Source: CAVQJU01 sp963754955 (GTDB lineage Bacteria > Acidobacteriota > Vicinamibacteria > Vicinamibacterales > CAVVIG01). Taken from it: a stretch of 64,000 bases of DNA. The notes beneath the pieces are model-generated. The model was not told the DNA's origin. It saw only the letters and a program-made list of their open reading frames with translations, and made no database searches. This document shows, in pieces, positions 39,535 through 51,299 of the stretch; positions within the stretch are counted from its first letter, which is position 1; every line of letters begins with the position of its first letter. Where the stretch lies: positions 310,001 through 374,000 of the forward strand of contig CAVWHY010000003.1 in assembly GCA_963754955.1 (NCBI GenBank), written 5' to 3'. Both the position numbers and the translations under genes were made by a program.

Positions 39535-40874
39535 TGTCGTCGCTCTTTCCCGACGAAGCGACGGACGCCGGCCCCGGATCGACCGCCCCACTGGCCGAGC
39601 GGATGCGTCCGCGCACGTTCGACGAGTTCGTCGGCCAGCAGGATCTGCTCGCGCCGGGCATGCCGCTGCGCGAAGCCATCGAGCGCGACCGGCTGCAATC
39701 CATCATCCTCTGGGGACCGCCCGGCACAGGCAAGACAACCCTCGCGCGGATCATTGCCGATACGACGCGCGCCCGTTTCGTCGCGTTCAGCGCCGTGCTG
39801 GCCGGCATCAAGGAAATCCGCGAGGTGATGGCAGACGCCGAACGCCTGCGCCGCGCGACGGGCCAGCGCACGATCGTGTTCATCGACGAGATCCATCGCT
39901 TCAACAAGGCTCAGCAGGACGCGTTTCTGCCGCGCGTCGAAGCCGGCGACATCGTCCTGGTCGGCGCGACGACGGAGAATCCCTCGTTCGAGATTAACGC
40001 GGCGCTGCTGTCGCGCTCGAAGGTCTTCGTCATGCGCGGCTTGACGGCAGGGGAAATCGAAGGGATCGTCACGCGCGCCCTGCACGATCCCGTGCGGGGC
40101 CTCGGCGCGGAACCGGTGCTGGTGGACGACGCCGCGTTGAAGGCCATCGCCGTCTACGCCAACGGCGACGCGCGCACAGCGCTGAATCTTCTCGAGCTCA
40201 GCGTCTCCGGCACGCCTGTCGTCGAGGGCGAACGGCGACTCGATCTCGCCCGGATCAACCAGACGATTCAGCGGCGCGCGCTGCTCTACGACAAGTCCGG
40301 CGAGGAGCACTACAACATCATCTCGGCCCTGCACAAATCCATGCGCAACAGCGACCCCGACGCGGCCGTCTACTGGCTGGCGCGCATGGTCGAGGCCGGC
40401 GAAGACCCGCTGTACATCGCCAGGCGCCTGGTGCGGTTCGCGTCGGAGGACATCGGCAACGCCGATCCGCAGGCGCTGACCGTGGCCGTCGCCGCGAAGG
40501 ACGCCGTGCACTTCATCGGAATGCCCGAAGGCAACACGGCGCTCGCGCAGGCGGCGATCTACCTCGCAACTGCCCCCAAGAGCAATGCGGTCTACGATGC
40601 CTACAACCGCGCGGCAGAAGACGCGCACCGCGACGTCGCCGAACCGGTGCCGCTGCACCTGAGAAACGCGCCCACGCGACTGATGAAGGAACTCGACTAC
40701 GGGAAGGGGTATCGCTACGCGCACAACGAGGCCGATGCGATCGCCGACATGTCCTGCCTGCCGCCGGCCCTCGAGGGGCGCAAGTACTACGAGCCGAAGG
40801 AGCGCGGGTTCGAAAAGGAGATCAAACGGCGGCTGGACGGCTGGGAAGAGATCAAGAAGCGCCGCCGCGAGTGA
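39534..40874 (+). CDS. rarA: Replication-associated recombination protein A (AAA+ ATPase)
   Basis: 446 residues. Walker A ILWGPPGTGKTTLARI, Walker B TIVFIDEIHRFNKAQQD, sensor 1 GATTENPSFEIN and the C-terminal tetramerisation part (EGNTALAQAAIYLATAPKSNAVY) are all typical of RarA/MgsA. It acts at stalled replication forks. The start at ATG 39534 overlaps the preceding TGA, implying translational coupling with the SpoU methyltransferase. Intact. Confidence 0.96.
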   Translation: MSSLFPDEATDAGPGSTAPLAERMRPRTFDEFVGQQDLLAPGMPLREAIERDRLQSIILWGPPGTGKTTLARIIADTTRARFVAFSAVLAGIKEIREVMADAERLRRATGQRTIVFIDEIHRFNKAQQDAFLPRVEAGDIVLVGATTENPSFEINAALLSRSKVFVMRGLTAGEIEGIVTRALHDPVRGLGAEPVLVDDAALKAIAVYANGDARTALNLLELSVSGTPVVEGERRLDLARINQTIQRRALLYDKSGEEHYNIISALHKSMRNSDPDAAVYWLARMVEAGEDPLYIARRLVRFASEDIGNADPQALTVAVAAKDAVHFIGMPEGNTALAQAAIYLATAPKSNAVYDAYNRAAEDAHRDVAEPVPLHLRNAPTRLMKELDYGKGYRYAHNEADAIADMSCLPPALEGRKYYEPKERGFEKEIKRRLDGWEEIKKRRRE

Positions 40875-41031
40875 CCCGCGTCAGCCCCCATCCCGCCAGA
40901 AACGCCGCGACGCCGACCCCGAACAGCTTGGCATTCGGCCCCATCGGTCCCGCCGTGACGACGTCCACGAGCAGAATCCACATCCCGAGAATCTGCCCGC
41001 CGCGCCCGAGGTAGTAAAGGAAGGCGTTCAC
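40852..41031 (-). CDS. Small membrane protein downstream of mutL
   Basis: A 59-residue frame beginning GTG at 41031, 4 bp after the mutL stop codon. It has two hydrophobic helices: ILGMWILLVDVVTAG with a GPMG turn, and KLFGVGVAAFLAGWGL, with a basic C terminus. Its length and coupling to mutL suggest a real gene; its 3' end overlaps convergent rarA by 23 bp. No function known. It is easy to miss because of its size. Confidence 0.6.
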   Translation of the reverse strand: MNAFLYYLGRGGQILGMWILLVDVVTAGPMGPNAKLFGVGVAAFLAGWGLTRVTRGGAS

Positions 41032-41035
41032 CTGT

Positions 41036-42841
41036 TCAGATCCTGTCGAAGTTCTTCTCGATCTCGCGCCTGGTGAGGCGCAGCATCACGGGACGGCCGT
41101 GCGGGCAGACGGTCGAGTACGCCGTCGCCCGCAACTCGTCGAGGATGTGCGTCATCTTCTCGTGGCTGAGCGGGTAATTCGCCTTCACCGCTGCGTGACA
41201 GGCCGTCGTCGCCGCGATGCGCTGGATGGCGTCCTGCAGGTGCGCGCCCGCGTCGAGTCCCTCGAGATCATGCGCGAGCGCCAACAGCGCTTTCGCGCTG
41301 TCGCCGGCGTCGATGAGCGCGGGCACCGCCGTCACGTTGATCGCGGAGCCCCCGAAGCTCTCGAACTCGAACCCGAACTGCTCCAGCGCCGACGCGCGCG
41401 CCACGAGCGACTGGTGCTCGTCGGCCGACATGTCGATCACCATCGGCACCAGCAGCCGCTGCGCCTCGAGCCGCCCCGCTGTCAGCCGCTCCATCACCCG
41501 TTCGAACAGCACGCGCTCGTGCGCCACGTGCTGGTCGATGATCGCCACGCCCTCATCGTCTATCGCGATGATGAAGGTATCGCGGAACTGCCCGAGCGCG
41601 ATCAGTGGCCGAATTCCGTTGGCAGATGTGGGCAGGCCGGCCATCTCACAGTCCGGCGAGCCGGGCAGCTGGGGCGAGGCAGGCAGGCCGGGCGCCCCGA
41701 AAGCGGTCGGCCCTGGCGCGCCGGGTGGGGACATCGCTGATCGCACCGCGTCCGGCAGCCAGCGATTCGGGTACACGCCGCCGGCGAGCACGCCGGGGAG
41801 CGTCGCGTCACGCGGCATCTGGACCTGCACCTCAGGCTGCAACTGCAACTGGGGCACGCCGCCCTGGCCGAGCGCGTCCATCAACCCGCGCCGCACCACT
41901 TCGTGCACCAGCGACTGCTCGCGGAAACGTACTTCGGCCTTCGTCGGGTGCACGTTCACGTCCACCGCGTCAGCGGGCATGTCGATGAACAGGTGCACCT
42001 CCGGGCTGCGCTCCTTGATCGACGCGACGCTGTAGGCGGTGATGATGGCGTGCGCGATCGTCCGATCCTTGACGATGCGCCGGTTGACGAAGACGTTCTG
42101 GGGACCGCGCGTCGGTCCCTGCTCCGCCAGCGCCGCGATGTACCCGCTCAGGCGAATGCCGCCGGCCACCTTGGCCACTTCGAGCAGATCGACCCGGTCG
42201 CCGTACAGCTGATACAGCCGATCGCGCAGCGAGACGGCGGGGGGACACTCGAGCACGGTCCGCCCGGCACTCGTCAACGTGAAACCCACGGCCTGGTTCG
42301 CCAGCGCGAGCTGCGTGACCACCCGCGACACCTGCGCGCTCTCGGCGCCGTCCGACTTCAGGAACTTGCGGCGTGCGGGCAGGTTGTAGAACAGATCGTT
42401 GACCTCGATCCGCGTGCCCTCGGGGGCACCGACTTCGACGGCGGACGCGACCGTCCCGCCGTTGACGCGGATTTCCGTCCCGGTCTGCTGCCCGCGCGCC
42501 CGCGTCCGCAGGACGAAGTGCGAGACGGACGCGATGGACGGCAGCGCTTCACCCCGAAACCCCAGCGTCGCAATCGCCGCGAGATCGTCCGCCCGCCGGA
42601 TCTTGCTCGTCGCGTGACGCTCGAGCGACAACCGGGCATCCGCCGGCTCCATCCCTTCCCCGTCGTCCTCGACCTGCACCTGCTTCTTGCCGCCGAACTC
42701 GACGTGAACGCGTATCCTGCGTGCCCCCGCATCCAGGGCGTTCTCGACCAGTTCCTTCACGACCGAGGCAGGCCGCTCCACGACTTCGCCGGCTGCGATC
42801 TGGTTGGCAAGGTCGTCGGCGAGGCGGGTGATCTTCCCCAC
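41036..42841 (-). CDS. mutL: DNA mismatch repair protein MutL, endonuclease type
   Basis: 601 residues. The GHKL ATPase half has VVKELVENALDAGA, EDDGEGM and TLGFRGEALPSI. The C-terminal half carries DQHVAHERVLFE, a form of the metal-binding DQHAX2EX4E endonuclease motif, plus ACHAAVKAN and CPHGRP, so this MutL is likely a nicking enzyme as in organisms without MutH. The linker is Pro/Gly-rich. The start is GTG at 42841, one base after the stop codon of the CorA-like gene. Confidence 0.95.
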   Translation of the reverse strand: MGKITRLADDLANQIAAGEVVERPASVVKELVENALDAGARRIRVHVEFGGKKQVQVEDDGEGMEPADARLSLERHATSKIRRADDLAAIATLGFRGEALPSIASVSHFVLRTRARGQQTGTEIRVNGGTVASAVEVGAPEGTRIEVNDLFYNLPARRKFLKSDGAESAQVSRVVTQLALANQAVGFTLTSAGRTVLECPPAVSLRDRLYQLYGDRVDLLEVAKVAGGIRLSGYIAALAEQGPTRGPQNVFVNRRIVKDRTIAHAIITAYSVASIKERSPEVHLFIDMPADAVDVNVHPTKAEVRFREQSLVHEVVRRGLMDALGQGGVPQLQLQPEVQVQMPRDATLPGVLAGGVYPNRWLPDAVRSAMSPPGAPGPTAFGAPGLPASPQLPGSPDCEMAGLPTSANGIRPLIALGQFRDTFIIAIDDEGVAIIDQHVAHERVLFERVMERLTAGRLEAQRLLVPMVIDMSADEHQSLVARASALEQFGFEFESFGGSAINVTAVPALIDAGDSAKALLALAHDLEGLDAGAHLQDAIQRIAATTACHAAVKANYPLSHEKMTHILDELRATAYSTVCPHGRPVMLRLTRREIEKNFDRI

Positions 42842-42842
42842 G

Positions 42843-43595
42843 CTACATCCAGCCTTTCCTCGACACGAGGCCGGCGGCGGTGATGAGACCGCTCAACCGG
42901 TGCTCGATCCCGAGCAGATCCGCGCTCAGGCGGGCGAGGTGATGTTGAACGCGCCTGAAGCGGATGGCCATCTCGTCGCTGATATCCACGATCTCCCGCC
43001 GCGCGAGGCGGGTAACGACCGCCTGCTCGCAGGCCAGGCGCTGTTCGAGACGGAAGGCATCGCTGCGCGCCCGCAGGACCTCGCGGACGACATCCGGAGT
43101 CGCCTTCTCGAGCAACCGTCTTTCGAGACCGTCGGCACCGGAATGCTGCGCCTGGACGACCTGCGTCAGCCCGTCGACGGTCGCATCCACGAGCCGGTGG
43201 AACATCGCGAAGGGGCCCTCGCTGAACTGCTTGCCGCCGTGCCGGACGCTGTCGATCTGGTCGGCTATCGCCTTCGACTCCGCGCCGTGGACGCTGACGA
43301 TGTAGTGAGGACCGACGAAGACGCTGATGTCGGCGTCCGCGCCGGCGACCACGGCAAACAGGTAGCCGGCAAACGCGTCGATTGTCGGCATCTGGCGCTC
43401 GGCGCGGGCTGCTTCGACGGCCAGCGGGTGAAAGGCAAAGGTATCGGTCAGCACCAGCGATTCGGGGATCGTCGGCGCGGCGAGATCCACCCACAGGTAC
43501 AACGGCTTTCCCGCGGCGGCCGGGCCGAGCCAGCTGCGATCGATGCTGGTCGCGGATTCCGTCCGGCCGTCGCGGTGGACGAAGATGGTATTCAT
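42843..43595 (-). CDS. CorA-like protein lacking the membrane domain
   Basis: 250 residues that match the cytoplasmic N-terminal domain of CorA-type magnesium/cobalt transporters (LWVDLAAPTIPESLVL, FHPLAVEAARAERQMPTID, FAMFHRLVDATVDG), including the long alpha helices. The protein stops at GLVSRKGWM, where the pore helix and GMN motif should begin; mutL starts 1 bp further on, leaving no room for the two transmembrane helices. It could be a soluble regulator or a decayed transporter. No frame break was seen that would restore the membrane part. Confidence 0.75.
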   Translation of the reverse strand: MNTIFVHRDGRTESATSIDRSWLGPAAAGKPLYLWVDLAAPTIPESLVLTDTFAFHPLAVEAARAERQMPTIDAFAGYLFAVVAGADADISVFVGPHYIVSVHGAESKAIADQIDSVRHGGKQFSEGPFAMFHRLVDATVDGLTQVVQAQHSGADGLERRLLEKATPDVVREVLRARSDAFRLEQRLACEQAVVTRLARREIVDISDEMAIRFRRVQHHLARLSADLLGIEHRLSGLITAAGLVSRKGWM

Positions 43596-43598
43596 GAC

Positions 43599-43647
43599 AG
43601 CGCTAAGGGCTGAGCGCTGAAGGCGGCCTGCACCCAGCCCCCTGCAC

Positions 43648-43654
<7 letters not shown>
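43599..43654 (-). repeat. 7-bp repeat array with inverted halves
   Basis: Eight units in exact phase: agcgcta, agggctg, agcgctg, aaggcgg, cctgcac, ccagccc, cctgcac, tcagccc. The first and last parts are complementary (agggctgag with ctcagccct), so the RNA can fold back. The ppdK stop codon lies in the last unit. Confidence 0.85.
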
Positions 43655-46389
<2,735 letters not shown>

Positions 46390-46431
46390 ATATAGGTCGG
46401 ACTTTTCAATCTACTCGTTGGATGATGTGCA

Positions 46432-46437
46432 ATTATA
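46432..46437 (-). promoter_or_regulatory. -10 element of ppdK
   Basis: TATAAT on the minus strand, 43 bp before the ppdK ATG, in a locally AT-rich stretch. TTGATC (minus, 46453-46458) 15 bp further up could be the -35. Confidence 0.55.
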
Positions 46438-46456
46438 TCGCTCGCTCACGACGATC

Positions 46457-46483
46457 AACGCAGAGCACACGGCGCACGCAGAG
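46457..46483 (+). repeat. 9-bp repeat array upstream of ppdK
   Basis: Three units in 9-bp phase: aacgcagag, cacacggcg, cacgcagag. It is related to the arms of the inverted repeat at 4135-4223. Confidence 0.7.
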
Positions 46484-46489
46484 TCAGTC

Positions 46490-46512
46490 GTAGTGCAGGC
46501 CTTCAGGCCTGC
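46490..46512 (+). repeat. GTAG-headed REP-like palindrome (type c) containing the glyS stop codon
   Basis: GTAG, stem gcaggcc, loop ttca, stem ggcctgc, identical in core to the unit at 16173. The glyS TGA (46503-46505 on the minus strand) lies in its loop, so the last GlyS residues are encoded by the repeat. Confidence 0.87.
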
Positions 46513-48745
46513 ACGGATTCTTCTGGCGCAATCGCCGAAATGTCACCGATGTGCTTCAACACAGCCGTCCTCATTCGCGTCAGCAACGCGAGTCTCGCCT
46601 CCCGAAGGCGTTGATCGTCGGCCATCACCAGCACATCGACAAAGAACCGGTCCACAGCACCTCTCAGCTTTGAGAACTCGCGTAACGCATCGGTGTAATT
46701 GCCGCTGCCTTGAGCCGAATCGATGCGCGGAAACAGTTCGATCAGTTGATCGAGAAGCGCCAACTCCGCCGGTTCCCGTAACAGAGTCCTTATCTCGGCG
46801 AGATCTCGGCCCTCGTCCTCCACGCCCTTTGTGATGTTCTTGACCCGCTTGAATAGCCCCGCCAACGCTTTGAAATCGTCAGAACCGCTAGCCTTTGAGA
46901 GCGGCCTCAAGCCGCTTTAACGCGCGGCCTATGTTGGACCACGCAGACGGGACTCCCTCCACGACCTTAATTTCGGCTGACTTGAAGCCGCGCTTCTCAA
47001 ATAAGTGGGCTGCTCTCTCCCAGAAGAACGGCTCCAGCGGAGACCGTCGCCAACCGTCTTCAGACCCATCGATCAGAGATGCGTGAGGCTGAAAGGCCTC
47101 ATGCACGAGACCGAAGAGATCAGACTCGTTCAGGGCGAGCCCAAGTCCAGGCAAGTCCGCCAGGATTTTCACGACGCCTTGAGCCGCGCGCCTGATGCCA
47201 TAGGGGTCGCGCGAACCCGTTGGCTTTTCACCAGCGGCAAACAGACCAACGACCGTATCGAGCTTGTCAGCAAGCGAGACGGCCGCCCAGGTCACCGCGG
47301 CTTTTCCTAGCTGCGCGGCGGTTGGCGGCGCATCGGCCTCGACACCAATCGGGAGGTACTGATAATAGATGGCCTTCCAGACCTCTTCGGGCTGACCCTC
47401 AGTTCGCGCATACACTCCGCCCATGATCCCCTGCAACTCAGGGAATTCACGAACCATGTCGGTCGCGAGATCCGCTTTCGATAACCTCGCGGCCGTCGAG
47501 GCGTGGTTGGCCGTCTCGTCGGACGCGCCAAACTCCTCTCTCGCGATCCAGCGCGCCAGTTTCTCAATGCGTAACGACTTTTCTTTGTAGCTGCCGAGCT
47601 TCTTCTGAAAGACCAACGTTGCCAGCCGGTCCACTCTGGATTCGAGGGACGACTTCCGATCGGCTTCCCAGAAGAACTGCGCGTCCCGCAGCCGCGCGCT
47701 GACGACGCGCTCGGCATTTCGGGCGATGGTCCGCTCGTGATCGGGCTCCGTGTTAATCACGGCAAGAAACGCGTTCTTCAGCTTGCCGTACTCGTCCTCG
47801 ACCGGAAAGTAATGCTGGTGGTGAATCAGCGTCGTCGTCAGCACTTCGTCCGGCAGTTGGAGGAATTCCGGCGCGAACGTGCCCGCGATCACCGACGGGT
47901 ACTCGACGAGGTCCGGCACCTCCTGCAGCAAGCCCGCCTCGTGACGCACGTTGCGGCTCACGCGCCCCTGCAGGCGCCGCGCCTTGTTATCGAGCTCGCG
48001 GGCAATCCGATCGTGCCGCTCGCTCCGCTCGAGGATGACGAAGTTCTCGAGCAGCCTCGCGCGGTACTCGTCAAACGAACGCACCTTGATGGCGCGCCCT
48101 GCGCGCCCGCTCGTCGTGAGGAACCGATGCCCGTACGTGGCGGCCCCGGTCGTGACGTCCTGGACAAGACCAGTCTGGGCCGCCGGCGTCCGGCCGATGG
48201 TGAACGGCACGACCCGGCCGCCGTAGAGGAACAGCATCCAGCGGATGGGCCGCCCGAACAGCAGGTCGCCTCTGCCGTCCTCGAGCGTCGCGTCCCAGTG
48301 CATGAGCTTGGGAAACGTCAGCGCGCGCAACGTGCCGCCGAGCACGTCGGGCAGAACGTCGACCGATGCCCTGCCACGTTGCCGCCGGCGGTAGCCGAGA
48401 TACACGCCTTTCGGCGTCTCCACACGTTCGAGCGCGGAAACCTCCACGCCCTGCTTGGACGCGAAGCCTGCGGCCGCCGGAGTGGGCGTGCCGTCGGCCT
48501 TGAAGCCTGCGGTGACGGGCGGACCCGTCACGAGCTCCTCGAGGTCGGTCTGCCGCTCCGGGATTCGTTCGATACGGACGGTCAGGCGCCGCGGCGTGCT
48601 GAAGGTTTCGACCGCGGTTTCCGGCGGGCAGGCGCCGTTCGCGCAGCTGGCCCGCCAGCGCCTCGCCGACCTCTCTGGTCAGCGCCGGCAGCCAGCTGGC
48701 CGGAATCTCCTCGCACCCGAGTTCGAGCAGCAGTTCGCGCTCCAC
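46503..48745 (-). CDS. glyS: Glycine--tRNA ligase beta subunit, two apparent frameshifts
   Basis: Removing one base near 48624 (RRLPAETAVETFSTPRRLTV) and one near 46895 (LEAALKASGSDDFKALAG) gives 746 residues. N-terminal ELLLELGCEEIPASWLP is diagnostic, and the HD-like core GRPIRWMLFLYGGRVVPF and the C-terminal anticodon-binding part (LREFSKLRGAVDRFFVDVLV) are intact. The GTG start at 48745 is 1 bp after the glyQ stop. With GlyQ it forms the alpha2beta2 bacterial GlyRS. Confidence 0.93.
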
Positions 48746-48746
48746 C

Positions 48747-49649
48747 CTACACGCCCTTCTGTTCCGCCGCGAGCTCCGGCTGCCGGCTCGTCTGCTCCAC
48801 GTAGGCCTTCGCCACGCCGATGGCGAGCTTCCGGATGTTGAGGATGAACGCGGCCCGCTCGGTGACGCCGACGCTGTTGCTCGCATCGAGGATGTTGAAC
48901 AGGTGCGAGCACTTCAGGGTGTGCTCGAGCGCCGGCAGAACGAGCCCTGACCTGAGCAGCGCCTCCGCGAGCCGGTAGTTGTTGTCGTACAGCGAGCGGT
49001 GCAGCGTCGCGAAGTCGTCGCCGGCCGCCAGATCGACGCCGACATTGAACGCGTACTTCGACTGCTCCACTTCTTCGCGCAGGCGGACGTCGGCGTACTT
49101 GACCCCCGGCGCCCACTCGATGTCGTAGATGCTGTCCACTTTCTGCAGCACCATCGCAATCCGCTCGAGCCCGTACGTCAGCTCCGCCGAGATCGGCGCG
49201 AGCTCGATGCCGCCCGCCTGCTGGAAATACGTGAACTGCGTGATCTCGAGGCCGTCGAACAGGACCTGCCAGCCGATGCCCCACGCGCCGAGCGTAGGCG
49301 ACTCCCAGTTGTCCTCCTCGAAGCGGATGTCGTGATGGCGCGGGTTGATCCCGCACACCTCCAGGCTCTCGAGATACAGATTCTGGACCTCGTCCGGCGC
49401 AGGCTTCAGCACGACCTGAAACTGATGGTGCTTGAAGAGGCGGTTCGGGTTCTCCCCGAAGCGGCCGTCGGCCGGCCGGCGCGAGGGCTGCACGTACGCG
49501 ACGCTCCAGTGCGCGGGCCCGAGCACGCGCAGAAAGGTCTCCGGGTGCATGGTCCCGGCGCCGACCTCGACGTCGAGCGGCTGCTGCAGGGCGCACCCGC
49601 GCGACGCCCAGAATTCCGAGAGCTTGAGGATGAGATTCTGAAACGTCAC
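48747..49649 (-). CDS. glyQ: Glycine--tRNA ligase alpha subunit
   Basis: 300 residues, intact. Class II motifs: motif region GAGTMHPETFLRVLGP, SWSVAYVQPSRRPADGRF without its first residues, and TYFQQAGGIELAP. It charges tRNA-Gly together with GlyS, encoded 1 bp downstream. It follows recO on the minus strand with a 7-bp gap. Confidence 0.97.
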   Translation of the reverse strand: MTFQNLILKLSEFWASRGCALQQPLDVEVGAGTMHPETFLRVLGPAHWSVAYVQPSRRPADGRFGENPNRLFKHHQFQVVLKPAPDEVQNLYLESLEVCGINPRHHDIRFEEDNWESPTLGAWGIGWQVLFDGLEITQFTYFQQAGGIELAPISAELTYGLERIAMVLQKVDSIYDIEWAPGVKYADVRLREEVEQSKYAFNVGVDLAAGDDFATLHRSLYDNNYRLAEALLRSGLVLPALEHTLKCSHLFNILDASNSVGVTERAAFILNIRKLAIGVAKAYVEQTSRQPELAAEQKGV

Positions 49650-49656
49650 GGCCTTG

Positions 49657-50298
49657 TCATCGTCGCATTTCCCGCAGCACGCGCACGGACTTCAGGTCCT
49701 TCTCGAGGTGCAGCGTAATCAGTTCGCGATGCGCGGCTTCGAGCTCCTGCAGGATTTGCCGCGACACTTTCACATCTTTCAAGGCGAAGGGGCTGGAGCT
49801 CCGCGCCATCTCGAGGAATGCCCGCGCGCCTGCCGACAGCCGGTCCCCTTCCTCGTACACACCCTGGAGCCGCAGCAGCCAGTACTCGAAGTACCGCGCC
49901 AGCGGCTCGATGGGCACGCCCGTCGCCATCGCCTCGACCATGGAGACGCCGAGCCGGTAGAGCGTCTCGCTCGGGTCGCCTTCCTGCGCCCACTCGTCGA
50001 TCAGCTCGGCAAAATACTCCGCGTAGCCCAGCGCCTCGCCGTCCGCCGCTGACAGCGGCGATCGCCGCTGTTCGACATAATCGAGCCGCACGAGATCCCG
50101 CCGCTCGCGCTCGAAGTACCCGACGCGCCCGCACGTGAGCGGCTCGAGCGCCCCGCCGAAGCGCCGGCGGCTCTGGCGGGCGTTCTTCGCCACGCCCCGC
50201 TTCTTGCCGCGATCGCGCGTCAGGAACACCACGATCCGATCCGACTCGCCGAGCTTGTAGGTCCGGAGAATCAACGCGTCAGTGGTATGCAGCGGCAT
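49657..50298 (-). CDS. recO: DNA repair protein RecO, short form
   Basis: 213 residues. The OB-fold start MPLHTTDALILRTYKLGESD and RDRGKKRGVAKNARQSRRRFGG are characteristic. RecO loads RecA on gapped DNA with RecR. The usual C-terminal zinc-binding cysteines are absent: the region after YWLLRLQGVY goes directly to the last helices, so this is a zinc-less, shortened RecO (typical length about 240). It precedes glyQ and follows era. Confidence 0.88.
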   Translation of the reverse strand: MPLHTTDALILRTYKLGESDRIVVFLTRDRGKKRGVAKNARQSRRRFGGALEPLTCGRVGYFERERRDLVRLDYVEQRRSPLSAADGEALGYAEYFAELIDEWAQEGDPSETLYRLGVSMVEAMATGVPIEPLARYFEYWLLRLQGVYEEGDRLSAGARAFLEMARSSSPFALKDVKVSRQILQELEAAHRELITLHLEKDLKSVRVLREMRR

Positions 50299-50330
50299 TC
50301 AAGGGGGCGGGTGATGATCGTACTACATTT

Positions 50331-50397
50331 GGCGGGCCTGGCCTTCGACAAGCTCAGGCCATCCCGAGGCGCGTCGAGGGATGAAGGCCCGCTCTAC
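50331..50397 (-). repeat. Long imperfect palindrome with GTAG head
   Basis: On the minus strand it starts with GTAG (50394-50397) and has outer arms gcgggcct/aggcccgc plus internal words including cctgagcttgtcgaagg, a word seen in dispersed repeats of many bacteria. The era stop codon TAG is inside the head. It occupies the gap between era and recO. Confidence 0.75.
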
Positions 50398-51299
50398 TCC
50401 GGATCAGGCTTCCCCATCCCGATTTCACCCAGCACGTGATCGTCCTCGCGCCACTCCGACTTCACCTTGACGTGCAGATCCAGGTAGACGCGCGTCGCGA
50501 AGAACCGCTCCAGCTCCAGGCGCGCGGCTGTGCCGATCCGCTTGATCATCTCTCCGCCGCGGCCCACCACGATCGGCTTCTGCGACTCCCGATCGACCAC
50601 GATGGTGCAATACAGCCGCATCAGCCCGCGCTCCCCCGTCGGCTCCTCGAACTTGTCCACGACGACGGCGCTGGCGAACGGGATTTCGTCGTGAGTCGCC
50701 TGCAGCAGCTGCTCCCGCACGATCTCGGCGGCGAAAAACCGCTCCGGCCTGTCCGTGATGTAGTCGGCCGGATACCGCGGCTCCCCTTCCGGCAGCCGAT
50801 CGATGAGCAGCCGTTCCAGACGATCCACGTTTTCTCCCGTCGACGCGGACACCGGCACGATTTCGGCGAACTGCCCCTCCTTTCCGTACCGCTCCATGAT
50901 CGGCAGCAGGCGCGTTTTCTTCATGAGGTCGACCTTGTTGAGGATCAGGATGACCGGGGCCTCGACGTCCCTGACGAGGTCGGCGACGAACTTGTCCCCC
51001 TTGCCGGTCGGCTCGCTGGCATCGACCACGAGGCCGACGACGTCGACTTCGCGCATCGCTTCGACCGCGGCGTCCACCATCTGCACGTTCATCCGGTGGA
51101 GCGGGCGGTGAATGCCCGGCGTGTCCACGAACACCACCTGGGCATCCGGGTAATTCCGCACGCCGTGAATCCGCGTCCTCGTGGTCTGGGGCTTGTCGGA
51201 CACGATCGCGAGTTTCGTGCCCACCAGCCGGTTCAGCAGCGTGGATTTGCCCGCATTCGGGCGGCCAATGAACGAAACCAGGCCGAACTTATGAGCCAT
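50394..51299 (-). CDS. era: GTPase Era
   Basis: 301 residues. G1 GRPNAGKSTLLN, G2/G3 DTPGIHRPLHRMN, G4 NKVDL, and the C-terminal KH domain (PIVVGRGGEMIKRIG). Era binds 16S rRNA and assists 30S assembly. Its start overlaps the end of the CorC-like gene by 11 bp; the order ybeY, CorC-like, era, recO is a common bacterial arrangement. The stop codon TAG is formed by the GTAG head of the palindrome downstream. Confidence 0.97.
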   Translation of the reverse strand: MAHKFGLVSFIGRPNAGKSTLLNRLVGTKLAIVSDKPQTTRTRIHGVRNYPDAQVVFVDTPGIHRPLHRMNVQMVDAAVEAMREVDVVGLVVDASEPTGKGDKFVADLVRDVEAPVILILNKVDLMKKTRLLPIMERYGKEGQFAEIVPVSASTGENVDRLERLLIDRLPEGEPRYPADYITDRPERFFAAEIVREQLLQATHDEIPFASAVVVDKFEEPTGERGLMRLYCTIVVDRESQKPIVVGRGGEMIKRIGTAARLELERFFATRVYLDLHVKVKSEWREDDHVLGEIGMGKPDPE

